A DNA stretch of 52,743 nt, taken from NCBI GenBank assembly GCA_020696345.1, contig JAEHCK010000018.1, forward strand, positions 1 to 52,743. The letters run 5' to 3'. Positions within the stretch are counted from its first letter, which is position 1. Every line of letters starts with the position of its first letter. The notes below the pieces were generated by a model, which did not search any database, had not been told where the DNA came from, and worked only from the letters and a program-made list of their open reading frames with translations. Both the position numbers and the translations under genes were made by a program. The DNA comes from Thermoplasmata archaeon (GTDB lineage: Archaea; Thermoplasmatota; Penumbrarchaeia; JAEHCK01). Shown one piece after another: positions 27,501 through 34,981 of the stretch.

Positions 27501-28270
27501 ATGAAGGGGCTAACAATATTACAGTCGAAATATTTGAAGAAAACGGCACAGTAATTCTTAGATCAAAATATGACTGGTGCGGAAAAGAGACTATTACATT
27601 CTATGCTAATGATGGCATATTTGACGAGATATTTAATAATGTAACAATTACTATTGAACCGGTTAATGACCCGCCAAGGTTACCTGCAATCGTTAAACCC
27701 AAAGATGGGATAAGAGCCAATAAGTTTAAAACTCTTGATTTTGAAGGTCGATGTTATGATCCGGATTTAGAATATGGTGATGAATTGACCTTCACGTGGT
27801 ACTCGAGTATAAATGGTGAGCTGGGTGAAGGGATTACCCTTGAAAATATTCACCTAGATGTAGGTGAGCATTTGATTACCTTGAATGTTACAGATACATA
27901 TGGTGAAACATCCAATGCTGTTATCAAAGTAATTGTTCAAGAAAGTTCAGATAGAAAAGAAAATCAATATTATTCTGCTATAATCATAAGCTTAACCAGT
28001 ATATTTATCATGATTTGCGTAATTTTATTCCTATTTGTACATTTTAAAAAGGAAAAAATTCAAAAAACAGTAGTTAGACAAAAAAAGGAGATTATACCAA
28101 CTATTGATAATCAACTTCAGACCGCTCATATATTACCAAGTTCACCTTCATCGACATACCCATTAATCAAGAAACGCCCGCAAAATTTACCAGCATTCAC
28201 ATGCCCGAATTGCAGTAATGTAATCTATGAAAGAGATAAATGTTTAAATTGTGGGTGGATGGGAAAATGA
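21524..28270 (+). CDS. giant beta-helix and fibronectin-III surface protein with zinc-ribbon tail
   Basis: The protein has about 2248 residues; an ATG four codons later is an alternative start. Order: signal peptide (about 8-33); beta-helix opening motif YVGGSGLGNYSKIQDAI (about 46-65); a jelly-roll, MAM-like insert (about 161-313, ending WHIDDIIITDY); Asn-rich beta-helix coils to about 712, including a 69-residue tandem duplication; a second jelly-roll insert (about 712-882, ending WSIDDVQITGF); more coils; a carboxypeptidase-regulatory-like domain (about 975-1077). Nine FnIII domains (about 1078-1947) follow, each opening like DITPPxPP. A cadherin-like and a PKD-like domain, a membrane helix (about 2149-2175) and a four-Cys zinc ribbon (CPNC and CLNCGW, about 2225-2247) end it. 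Probably a surface adhesin or polysaccharide-binding protein. Confidence 0.9.
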   Translation: MGGGMANVIIKKMLISIYFVFILVTIGFAGIIVFDGVVDDGSVVGTTTRYVGGSGLGNYSKIQDAIDNATAGDTIRVYAGTYYENVIVNKTVTLIGNGTTNTIINGSGKDDGIHILADWVNVSGFTICQANKGVNINGASNVTVENCNINNCTQGIKITSPFFQDDFDTGTWDNSKWTRSNPYAGISSHTSKSGSYSMYTHCRDVTVTSKVFNTSLFSRVEVGFWIRRGSGIFSDKPMWGDDLIIEYYNSTGFWKQIVKYYGSGLAGQIYNPLYNLSNDAIHSKFRLRFRQTNGGGLNQDYWHIDDIIITDYLTDNQSENNLIRNNICSNNIRGIYICSSSNNKIDNNTCNLNDDGIFLWDSSSITLANNTCNLNKAEGINLNSSISNTLANNTLSNNDCYGIQFYSSGSNKLINNTISDNGWDGLRLYSSTSNTLINNNASKNNKSGFKLFNSNSNTLANNTGQSNKESGFKLFNSFNNMLNNNIAHNNQNYGLELVNSNVNMLINNTALNNNESGLKLFNSNSNTLANNTAQSNKESGFKLYNSYNNMLNNNIAHNNQNSGLELANSHSNTQANNIALNNNESGLKLTSSCSNTITNNNVSDNDYGIYLWDSRNNLLSNNYCTNNTDGIKLNYSSDNIMNNNTCNFNSFDGISNYHSSFNIISNNYCNSNNNGIYISSSKLITMRNNTCNFNDNNGLNLYKINLDVSINQSDEIIFYDNFSTDKGWTGYGKAEWERGPAQSGARDPANDHTPTSDKYIIGNDIGGAYSNGISKTFWLTSPSINCLGWTNIHFEFYRWLEIENSFWDKAYIGVYNGVKWKYIWSHSGENYIWDKQWKLISFNVSAYADNNPAFRIRFGLGPTDSSNSYAGWSIDDVQITGFLSKPEVYHFRNNTYNSNLNDGIRIYNSNQISLLENNLNNNNLGVNITSGSSNCSIINTSVMNSTAFDIRFTNDSHATALNCTLNWFNINYADSASNLTVKWFMHVNVTNETGVPVPLASVVVIDNFTNQIYNSNTNPTGYCKWIICNEYIENSTGIIKNFSPYNITASKTPYEEGYAYPEPVMNTSNIINIVLYPDITPPDPPTYLVFDKIGGTFLNMSWNESNSHDVYGYIININDTGSNSTFHFLYSTENCYFNATNLLEEVTYYFVIIAFDDVPWNSSNLTGYNTTIDITPPEPPTSILFTDIGRWYLNISWTPSISADVVGYQIFINDTGTNTSFHFFANTSNSYFNCTGLLEDTKYYFKIRAYDEVSLFSVFSDNISSPTLDLTPPQPPSLLIFTENGGIFLNLSWTSSNSTDVEGYNIYINDTGSNISFHLLGATQNTFYNATGLLEETIYFFEIKAYDEVPWESSALTGNNTTIDITLPNAPTNLAIFRLGHNFINITWTASTSPDVQGYEIYLNDTGSATNFHLLNTTQNTYYNYTGLQEETTCYFKIRAFDEVSYFSDFSSIVSGTTMDITPPSAPTSLICSKIGGRFIRLSWSASISIDVKGYEIYINDTGSNVNYHYSTKTTNNYFNHTGLAEETTYYFQIRTFDEVPLFSGFSNVVFATTFDVSPPIAPTSLTFLKVGGTYLNISWNGSISKDVEGYKIYINDTSSLFSFNYLITTTECYFNYTGLPEETKYYFKILAFDEIPLFSAFSNVASTTTLDITAPKPPTGLTAQNPKVDRITLTWNPNPEPDIVGYNIYINETETGSFMEFRRIDTMIINFQEFTIINLVEKTTYYFVITAFDEVPNYSTYSNVAIVTTLDKTPPIAPIGLKAIAISGTNITLNWDSNPEQDLAGYNIYINDTNNNPTGTFHIIHTSYGSHTSYTVTNLSEKTTYYFKLKAFDEVPNISPFSKVAFATTLDETPPSKSTGLRVSNPNVNNLTISWSANLESDILGYKLYRSLSPNEQFNSINTLPITETHYLDTNLDDNTTYYYKLKAIDTVDLESLFSEIAFGTTKIGPHPPEIRYHLADFVILEDSYDDTTINLYQWFKDVNNDTLMFRYEGANNITVEIFEENGTVILRSKYDWCGKETITFYANDGIFDEIFNNVTITIEPVNDPPRLPAIVKPKDGIRANKFKTLDFEGRCYDPDLEYGDELTFTWYSSINGELGEGITLENIHLDVGEHLITLNVTDTYGETSNAVIKVIVQESSDRKENQYYSAIIISLTSIFIMICVILFLFVHFKKEKIQKTVVRQKKEIIPTIDNQLQTAHILPSSPSSTYPLIKKRPQNLPAFTCPNCSNVIYERDKCLNCGWMGK
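22862..23275 (+). repeat. 207-bp in-frame tandem duplication inside the beta-helix
   Basis: The sequence AGTGGTYTTAAGCTYWNTA-type recurs at 22862, 23069 and 23276, exactly 207 nt apart, and the intervening DNA is highly similar. The unit encodes 69 residues, three 23-residue helix coils (KLFNSNSNTLANNT, KLFNSFNNMLNNNIAHNN, LELVNSNVNMLINNTALNNN). Conservation at DNA level shows the duplication is recent compared with the other coils. Confidence 0.85.
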
Positions 28271-28339
28271 TCTTAATGATTTGTAAAATCCCAAAATCTA
28301 AATTCCAATTAAAAAACGGATATTTTTTTTTATTTTGAA

Positions 28340-28426
28340 TTATTGTTGTTGATCTAGCTCAGGTTTTAGTTTTATTTGGGTGGGTTGAGCTGGAGGTTGA
28401 GGTTGTCCATTATACCACAACTTTTA
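28340..28426 (-). pseudogene. remnant of a surface-protein cytoplasmic tail
   Basis: On the minus strand this stretch reads KLWYNGQPQPPAQPTQIKLK followed by PELDQQQ and a stop. The Pro/Gln composition and PQPPAQP motif resemble the tail of the kelch protein at 41566 (QPQQPAQKPQIYPQ) and the tail of the one at 16833 (QPIDQLKPPQKK). It has no start codon and stops in frame just upstream. It is plausibly the last codons of a lost paralogue, left between two intact giant genes. Confidence 0.35.
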
Positions 28427-28471
28427 ATTACAGAACATTATTTATCACTGAACACCTGAAGGTGGTTGATT

Positions 28472-31400
28472 ATGAAGAGGGCAATTTGTTTTATATTGAT
28501 TTTTTTATTATGTTCTTCAGTTTTTTTCTCCATGTCAACATATTCAACCAATACAGCCCCGCCCCGCACATGGTCGGCCGGGTTAACTATTACGGGCATT
28601 CAATTAAGCAATTCTTCCAAAGAGCCCACGGAATATGGTGAGTACCTCAATAAAATGCATGAGGTTAGGATCACCATCGAAAATTCTGGTAACATTGTAC
28701 TCACCGACATCGTATTTCAGTATAGTGTTAAACACGGCTCGGTAACGGACTTGACCGGTACGGACACGAACAGATCAAAATTGAACATATCAGAGGCACA
28801 CACATACACATTCGACTGGACACCCGTGACAGGTGGCGGAACCGTGTATACCATTTATGCAAATGTCACCGGAAATAACTTCGGCGCCGCTGTTGGCCCG
28901 ATCTTCTACGAAAAAGAATTCGTGATACGTGATGTGAAAAAAGATCTTGGCCCGGTGGGCTATAGATTTACCGCAACACCGAATCCTGGGAATGAATATG
29001 CAAACAAATCGCATGCTGTCATTGCAAAGGTGAAGAATCTTGGCAATTTTGACCTGTCAACACCGTTCTGGGTGAATGGCACGATATATTCATTCTCGGC
29101 TTCGGAGCAGTTGTGGTCAGACTCTAAATTATGCTCAATAACGTTACCGGCAAACCAGTATTGTGAAGTTACCTTTTCTACACCATGGCAGCCGCCCGCG
29201 GCCGGTATGTATCTGTTGAACCTTTCAACTTCGCTGAACGGCGATGAAAGAATTGAAAACGACAATCTCTCATGGTTACCGATCGCGATCAACGATATAG
29301 TGGATGGGGGCATTATCGATGTGGAGAATTATGACAATGGCGGGGTATACCCATGCGCACCAATTACTATAATAGCCGATATCGCAAATCAAGGCAACCT
29401 GAACATTACTGCAAATTTTTCTGCACTGCTTTTTATCAATTCATACCCATCGGGTGCGACCCTGTTCTCACCTGCCCCGATCCAGATTTCCACCACCGGC
29501 CCCGGGAACATAACAGAACCGGGCCTGAAAACAAAAGCGATATTTTCATCATGGGATGGTGGCGGGTCAAACCCCGGCAAGGTCTGGATCAATATCAGTA
29601 TCGATCCTTTGGAAGTGAACGGGTCAAATTTCAACAATAATCTTTCCATAATTATCGAGCTTCTGGATTGGACCGATATCCGGATGGAATGCATCACACC
29701 AACCACGGGTATATATTATGCCGAAGATATCAAGAATATAAGTGTACGAGTTAGAAACACTGGCACCGAAGACATAGGTCAGTATACCGTAAACCTAACC
29801 ATCAAAAACGTGTACACGGGCGAATTATGGGAAAATCACACGATAACCCAACCTCAGAACGGCCTACCCTGGGGTACCAGTGCAAATGTCGAGATATTGA
29901 ACAGCTGGGAGCGCAATTACAATGCAAAGTTCAACCTTACGTTTACACTTGCGTTCACCCAATCGCCCGGGATCGTTCGGGCGACGTGTACCAGGGTATT
30001 CGAGATAAAAGGCGGCAGGGTGACTGGTACGTTTTCCGGAATAGTATATGGTTCTGATGAGCAGCAGCCCTTGGAAGGGATCACGGTTTCGGTATTTACA
30101 ACCGGCGCCAAACCATGGAGTGTCAATTATACAAAAACGAACGCCGTTGGCAGCTTCTCGGTGGATGTGCCGGCAGCACCCAGCGGGATCGAACACTCGC
30201 TAATCGTCCAAGAGAAAGATAATTATTGGTGGTTCGAAAAAAGTGAAATTGGAACATTACGAAGCGGTCGATCTACGAATATAAATTTAACGATATTACG
30301 CAAACCGATCGGACGAATTACAGGTAATGTGGAGCTAACCGAACCGGTAGGTGCGCCAACCATAAATGAAGAATGGACCGGGTGCACGATAGCTATTGAA
30401 GATACACCGATCACAACTTCAACCGATAATACCGGCAAGTTCGATATCGAACTGGTTGCGGACATTGTAAACGTGACCGCCGCGAAAAATAATTTCAAAA
30501 ATGCCAAAATGGAATATGTCAATGTTCTATCCGGACAAAAGACCAAAGTTGACATGACTCTTGTCGAGGATTGGCACGTGAAGGTTACCCCGGGAAACCG
30601 TGTAGATGATGTTGACCCGTACATAACCATCCTGGCTGATTTTGAGAATAAACTCAATATATCAACTCTATCAACCAGCACTTTTACGATCCTGGATGCT
30701 GATGGACAATTGATACCCGGGCTGACGATCGGGAATTATTCCATCATGAAAAATGAACGTACCTTTCGAGTTCGGCCGCCCAAAAGATTGGATTATAATT
30801 CTACATACCAAATAAAGATTGGAACCGATCTTGAATTCCAGGATGGAACACCGGCAGTACACCGGACCTGGCAGACAACATTTCAAACCACAAGCGGTAA
30901 AGGTACACTGGCCGGATATTGCACATATTACTGGAGAAAGACGCCCCTGGAAAACCTAAATATTACCGTATCAAATTCACAAAACCCGGATCTTACCACC
31001 CAAACCGATGGTAATGGCTATTTCTGGCTGGATGATATTCCAACAGGAATGTACCTGATCGATGTCAGATATGCAAACAACTCAACATCGGTAAAGACCA
31101 AAAACATCATGGTCGGCCCCGAGACGGCCGTATGGGCGAACTTCACTTTTGACGACCCGTCCCCCACACCGTCGCTTTGGGGATATGTTGAATTCACAAG
31201 AAAGGTCATGATATCCGATGTCACCGAGGCCCGTATCAAGGTTGATCGGGAGCTCATTATTACTTGTGATGTTCCTCTTGACCCAGGATCGATAAATGCA
31301 AGTACCATTAAGATCTTCAAAAGACCGGACGGAGCGCCAATTGAGTTCGAGAAAATAGAGGGTTTAAACAACAATTTAAAATTTGTACTGTACCCCGAAT

Positions 31401-32422
31401 TTGACCTGGATTACAATACCACATATCAGGTGGTCTACGGCCGTGGCATACGATTACAGGATGGTCGCGAGATATCCTGGAAAGATTGGATCCAGGGTAA
31501 TTTTTCGACAGAACAATATGCATTATTAAGTAAACCCATCATCTATCCACCGGATAACGCGGTCAATGTGCCCATCGGTGTCATAATCACATTAAGATTT
31601 TCAGTGTCAATGAATCGATCCAGTGTGGAAAACTCGATCAATGCTTCGTTTAAGATCACGGGTTTTAATTGGTCCTTTGATAATAAAACAATTCGCATCG
31701 AACATGAACTTTTGCTATATTTTGTTAAATACACGATCACCCTGGAGCCGCAGATGGCATCTACAAACAATATATATCATCTCATGGAGAATGTTACTTC
31801 GTCATTTACTACAATTACAGGTCAGGTCGCTTATGAATTCGGTCCTGTGCTGGACACCAAAGGTAAACCGGTTATGAATGCGTCAATGGCATTGTACGAC
31901 CACACAGGTGCATTATTGGGCTCGAAGAGTACGAATTCAACGGGATTTGCAACCTTTTATTTCAATGCCCATCTATTGCCAGGGAATTATAGTATCGATA
32001 TCATCAAAAAAGGATATGAAACCCGAACTTGGAATTTCTCGATAGATGCAAACGGCATGGTGTTGGCGGATGCACCGCCGCCGCCGATCAAGAAAAAAGG
32101 AGAGGATAAAGAAGGCGACGATATAGGGCAGCCGGTTATTGGCGCCGTTACAGCAGTTTTGATCTGTATTTTCGTAATCCTGCTATATCTTATTAGATTC
32201 AGGTTAAAACCGGGGGAGCAGAACCTTGGACCTGGGCCTGAACCTGAACCACACGGCGATGTAGATGATGAAGAAGAAAAGACCAAGATCACGTCAACTG
32301 CAACCACAGGCACCGACAAGGTCAAACTCAAACAATTATTGGGTAATATGAAAAAACAAGATGTAAATGAGGAGGAATGGAAAAATTCCAAGCTCCAAAA
32401 TCCAAGACATACACAAAAATGA
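28472..32422 (+). CDS. giant surface protein with CARDB, carboxypeptidase-regulatory and Big_5 domains
   Basis: The ATG at 28472 has GGTGG 6 nt upstream; the TTG two codons earlier does not. The protein has about 1316 residues. A signal peptide is followed by four CARDB-like domains (about 40-510), each with a VRNTG or VKNLGN-type motif. Carboxypeptidase-regulatory-like domains alternate with Big_5/SbsA-type Ig domains (about 520-1190), with motifs such as LDYNSTYQIKIG and NAVNVPIGVIITLRFS. A last regulatory-like domain, a membrane helix (about 1228-1250) and an acidic tail follow. The final dozen residues (KNSKLQNPRHTQK) are encoded by the intergenic filler repeat, so the original stop codon appears to have been lost. 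The G+C content is higher than in the two giant genes before it. It probably acts as a structural or adhesive surface protein. Confidence 0.87.
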   Translation: MKRAICFILIFLLCSSVFFSMSTYSTNTAPPRTWSAGLTITGIQLSNSSKEPTEYGEYLNKMHEVRITIENSGNIVLTDIVFQYSVKHGSVTDLTGTDTNRSKLNISEAHTYTFDWTPVTGGGTVYTIYANVTGNNFGAAVGPIFYEKEFVIRDVKKDLGPVGYRFTATPNPGNEYANKSHAVIAKVKNLGNFDLSTPFWVNGTIYSFSASEQLWSDSKLCSITLPANQYCEVTFSTPWQPPAAGMYLLNLSTSLNGDERIENDNLSWLPIAINDIVDGGIIDVENYDNGGVYPCAPITIIADIANQGNLNITANFSALLFINSYPSGATLFSPAPIQISTTGPGNITEPGLKTKAIFSSWDGGGSNPGKVWINISIDPLEVNGSNFNNNLSIIIELLDWTDIRMECITPTTGIYYAEDIKNISVRVRNTGTEDIGQYTVNLTIKNVYTGELWENHTITQPQNGLPWGTSANVEILNSWERNYNAKFNLTFTLAFTQSPGIVRATCTRVFEIKGGRVTGTFSGIVYGSDEQQPLEGITVSVFTTGAKPWSVNYTKTNAVGSFSVDVPAAPSGIEHSLIVQEKDNYWWFEKSEIGTLRSGRSTNINLTILRKPIGRITGNVELTEPVGAPTINEEWTGCTIAIEDTPITTSTDNTGKFDIELVADIVNVTAAKNNFKNAKMEYVNVLSGQKTKVDMTLVEDWHVKVTPGNRVDDVDPYITILADFENKLNISTLSTSTFTILDADGQLIPGLTIGNYSIMKNERTFRVRPPKRLDYNSTYQIKIGTDLEFQDGTPAVHRTWQTTFQTTSGKGTLAGYCTYYWRKTPLENLNITVSNSQNPDLTTQTDGNGYFWLDDIPTGMYLIDVRYANNSTSVKTKNIMVGPETAVWANFTFDDPSPTPSLWGYVEFTRKVMISDVTEARIKVDRELIITCDVPLDPGSINASTIKIFKRPDGAPIEFEKIEGLNNNLKFVLYPEFDLDYNTTYQVVYGRGIRLQDGREISWKDWIQGNFSTEQYALLSKPIIYPPDNAVNVPIGVIITLRFSVSMNRSSVENSINASFKITGFNWSFDNKTIRIEHELLLYFVKYTITLEPQMASTNNIYHLMENVTSSFTTITGQVAYEFGPVLDTKGKPVMNASMALYDHTGALLGSKSTNSTGFATFYFNAHLLPGNYSIDIIKKGYETRTWNFSIDANGMVLADAPPPPIKKKGEDKEGDDIGQPVIGAVTAVLICIFVILLYLIRFRLKPGEQNLGPGPEPEPHGDVDDEEEKTKITSTATTGTDKVKLKQLLGNMKKQDVNEEEWKNSKLQNPRHTQK

Positions 32423-32455
32423 GATGAGAAATTAATTAAGTTTCATTTTTGCTGT

Positions 32456-32640
32456 GGCTTAGAATTCCTTTGAAAAATAACTTATTAATATCAGAATTCT
32501 AACCCTCCCAAATAAATTCCAAATTCCAAGCTCCAAAACAAAAAGAGTCCGTGGAGTCGGGAGTCAGGATTAAGGGAATGTTCAGGGCAGCTCTTAAAAC
32601 TCAACTCACACACCCACACACTCTTTAGTCTCCCGAATCG
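32456..32640. repeat. hairpin element copy D and filler repeat
   Basis: TTAGAATTC near 32459 pairs with GAATTCTAA about 40 nt later, the same stem as in the elements at 12525 and 52020. Filler words follow (AAATTCCAAATTCCAAGCTCC, GGAGTCGGGAGTCAGG, CTCACACACCCACACACTC in separate runs). The 290-nt gap ends in an AT-rich promoter-like stretch. No gene is visible. Confidence 0.5.
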
Positions 32641-32711
32641 ATCAATAAACCATCCAACTAAGTTTATCCGCCCAATACCTTTAATAACAATAATAACAAT
32701 ATTTTAACCAG

Positions 32712-33179
32712 ATGAACAAAGCTCTTATCCTATCCATAATCTGTTTCATAATTGGCATAATATTTCTCGGCTTGGGCATTTCACAGGGGCAGGGCAAGGT
32801 TTATTGGGTGATCTTTATACCGGTTTTCGAGGGCACGGGCGTATTTTCCCTGATCGGTATTTTGCTGATGATCGTTGGTATCGTTCTCCTAATGATAAGC
32901 TTCAGTGGCGGTACAATAGAGTGGGTTGATTTCCAGGATGAAGACGAAGAAATGAAGGGGGATCATCGTGACAGCCAAAAACAATACAGGCCACGAGATG
33001 ACATGCGATCGACCGGATATCCACGGCAAAAACCGCACATCAGAACGGGCGGTGTGATATTTATCGGACCTATACCCATCATCTGGGGGTCAGATAAAAA
33101 GATCGCATATATCATGGCTGTGGTGGCTTTGATCATTGCTATTGCGTTTGTGATAATGATTTTGGCGTGGATGTTTTAA
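32712..33179 (+). CDS. TIGR00304/DUF131 family membrane protein
   Basis: The protein has 155 residues with two N-terminal membrane helices (about 5-25 and 42-66), a charged hydrophilic middle (about 72-108), the block GGVIFIGPIPIIWGSDKK (about 113-130) and a last helix (about 133-153). The GGVIFIGPIPI-(V/I)-x-GSDK motif is the hallmark of TIGR00304/DUF131, a euryarchaeal family of unknown function. Length and order match the family. The start is the first ATG, without a strong ribosome binding site. It is convergent with the mechanosensitive-channel gene. Confidence 0.82.
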   Translation: MNKALILSIICFIIGIIFLGLGISQGQGKVYWVIFIPVFEGTGVFSLIGILLMIVGIVLLMISFSGGTIEWVDFQDEDEEMKGDHRDSQKQYRPRDDMRSTGYPRQKPHIRTGGVIFIGPIPIIWGSDKKIAYIMAVVALIIAIAFVIMILAWMF

Positions 33180-33267
33180 ATTGAGTAGAATTATTGATTG
33201 ACAGATGCCTTGATTGATTATTGATTGAACGAAACGTAGTTGTGATAGTAAATTAACGGATCTTCCT

Positions 33268-33348
33268 AGCATTAATTCATTTCGGTATCTACTCAGCATC
33301 AACCCAGCACGGTATCTGTTCAGCATAAATTCAACCCGATCATCATTT
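33268..33348. repeat. three tandem 27-bp repeats between convergent genes
   Basis: Units start with AGCAT at 33268, 33295 and 33322. The first two share AGCATNAAYYCANNNCGGTA and then TCTRYTC; the third keeps the first half. The array sits in the 179-nt gap between the convergent genes ending at 33179 and 33359. An open frame across it on the minus strand gives MLSRYRNEL and MLNRYRAGL repeats, probably fortuitous. Confidence 0.6.
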
Positions 33349-33358
33349 CAGCTACAAT

Positions 33359-34687
33359 TCACCCTTCAAATTCAATATCAGCATCATTGAATATTTCCTG
33401 GATATTATCCAAAAGCTTGGAATTGACCGTCTCGCGCTCCCCTATTTTATCGATATATACCCTGAGACGGTATTGAATGCTCGAGGCCTCGAAGTTAATG
33501 GTGAATGTTTTTGGCGGCCGGTTATCTATATTGACCCCGGTTGTTTTTTCTGCGGCAGATTGTAAAAGTGAATGAACCTTATCAGAGGCTATCTTATTGT
33601 TCACCTTTATATCAATAGTGATCGGGGCAAAGGTTACATTCGAATAATTTATGATCTGACTCTCCAGCAACTTAGAATTTGGCAGTTTGATCTCTTCGCC
33701 ATCCTCCGAGATGATCTTGGTGGAGAACAGCGCTTTGGCCTGGACCTTACCTACTATGCCATTTCCGATCTTAACATGATCGCCGTGCTCGAAGGGTGAG
33801 GTGAACATCAAAACCAAACCCGAGAAAAAGTTACCAAATGCGCCGCTGGCGCTCATGGCTAGAATAAAACCGACCACGATAACGATCACGATCAGTAGTG
33901 TTTCTCCCACCTGGCTCAGGCCGGTGAAATTGAATAATGAAAACACGATCAATAGGATCGCAATTATCAACAGGATATAATTTGCCATGTTTCGAGTTAA
34001 CTCCAGTGTGTTCGGGTTATACCTGATCGACTGGGTTTTCAGGTCGTTAATGAATGCAGTGATGAATTTTGAGATTATGACGATTATGATCAACCCGATC
34101 ACTAACAAGATCACGGGCGTCAAATTAGTCTCGAAAAAGCTCACCAGACCATTCCGGATAGGGTCGCTTAAACCTATTGTGCCCAGTGCGATTACCAGGA
34201 TCACACTGAGGCCGATGGTATAAATAAGATATATCAGCAACAACTCGATAAAACGTGTGGTTTCGGTTTTTATCATGGCATCTGGACGCTTCTTCAAAGC
34301 GATCCTCAGAAATCTAAAGAATCGATGTATAACCTGGCTTAGAATACTGATTATTATTAATGCTATAATTATTGAGATTCCGGGGGTGAAGTAAATACTG
34401 AACGAATCCCAGAAATATTCTTTGAACGACGGATAAGCATAAGCCGTTACCAAAATAATTATTAATAAAATGCTTAATGAAAATATAATTTTCACCAATA
34501 ATTCTATAACCTCTACGATGGATTTGTCCAGGTATTTACTTTTTGTTTTCATGATGATCTTGGCGATCACCCTAAACCAATCACTGAGGTAAGACAGACC
34601 TAAACCTAGGCATACCAATAGAAGAATTGAAACGGTTAAATATAAACCGTGTTGTGAAATAAAATCAAAAAACGGATTGATATCCAT
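33359..34687 (-). CDS. MscS-family mechanosensitive ion channel
   Basis: The protein has 442 residues. Five or six membrane segments occupy about 15-285. The pore-lining helix and beta-domain of MscS follow: LAMSASGAFGNFFSGLVLMF (about 277-296), SPFEHGDHVKIGNGIVGKVQ, and EEIKLPNSKLLESQIINYS (about 335-352). The C-terminal alpha/beta vestibule domain extends to the end. Compared with the small MscS of bacteria it has extra N-terminal helices, as in many archaeal homologues. It should open under membrane tension to release solutes during hypo-osmotic shock. It is divergent from the gene at 34835, with an AT-rich shared promoter. Confidence 0.9.
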   Translation of the reverse strand: MDINPFFDFISQHGLYLTVSILLLVCLGLGLSYLSDWFRVIAKIIMKTKSKYLDKSIVEVIELLVKIIFSLSILLIIILVTAYAYPSFKEYFWDSFSIYFTPGISIIIALIIISILSQVIHRFFRFLRIALKKRPDAMIKTETTRFIELLLIYLIYTIGLSVILVIALGTIGLSDPIRNGLVSFFETNLTPVILLVIGLIIIVIISKFITAFINDLKTQSIRYNPNTLELTRNMANYILLIIAILLIVFSLFNFTGLSQVGETLLIVIVIVVGFILAMSASGAFGNFFSGLVLMFTSPFEHGDHVKIGNGIVGKVQAKALFSTKIISEDGEEIKLPNSKLLESQIINYSNVTFAPITIDIKVNNKIASDKVHSLLQSAAEKTTGVNIDNRPPKTFTINFEASSIQYRLRVYIDKIGERETVNSKLLDNIQEIFNDADIEFEG

Positions 34688-34834
34688 GATTAGATAATGT
34701 TTTTTAATAATATATATATATTATCTTTATTTTAGTAAAATAAATATACCATCTTTGATATTATATACACTTGAAGAGTTAATTGGAAAATTTCAACACT
34801 TGGTGAAAACAATAGAAATTTTGGAGAGGATGTA
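34688..34834. promoter_or_regulatory. divergent AT-rich promoter region
   Basis: ATATATATATTATC (about 34710-34724) could serve the minus-strand channel gene, and TTATATACAC (about 34761-34770) is a TATA box for the plus-strand gene, predicting transcription start near 34790. GGAGAGG at 34823-34829 is a good Shine-Dalgarno sequence for a start near 34835. Confidence 0.4.
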
Positions 34835-34981
34835 ATAACCAGAACGTTCAAATTATTTCAACCGACGATAATACAATACACGATCTTTTGGAAACTTGAC
34901 CCAAATCTCCAATTCAAGGAAGTTGGGCTTAATCTGAAATTTACAGATATAGAAAATGATTTTATTAAGGATCTGGAAGTG

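Noticed and set aside
33090..33326. Minus-strand frame with MLSRYRNEL-like repeats
   Set aside because: It arises from the 27-bp tandem repeat and overlaps the end of the DUF131 gene antisense; no ribosome binding site.
33268..33348. Possible CRISPR array
   Set aside because: The 27-bp units are contiguous without spacers of regular size, there are only three, and no cas genes are present.
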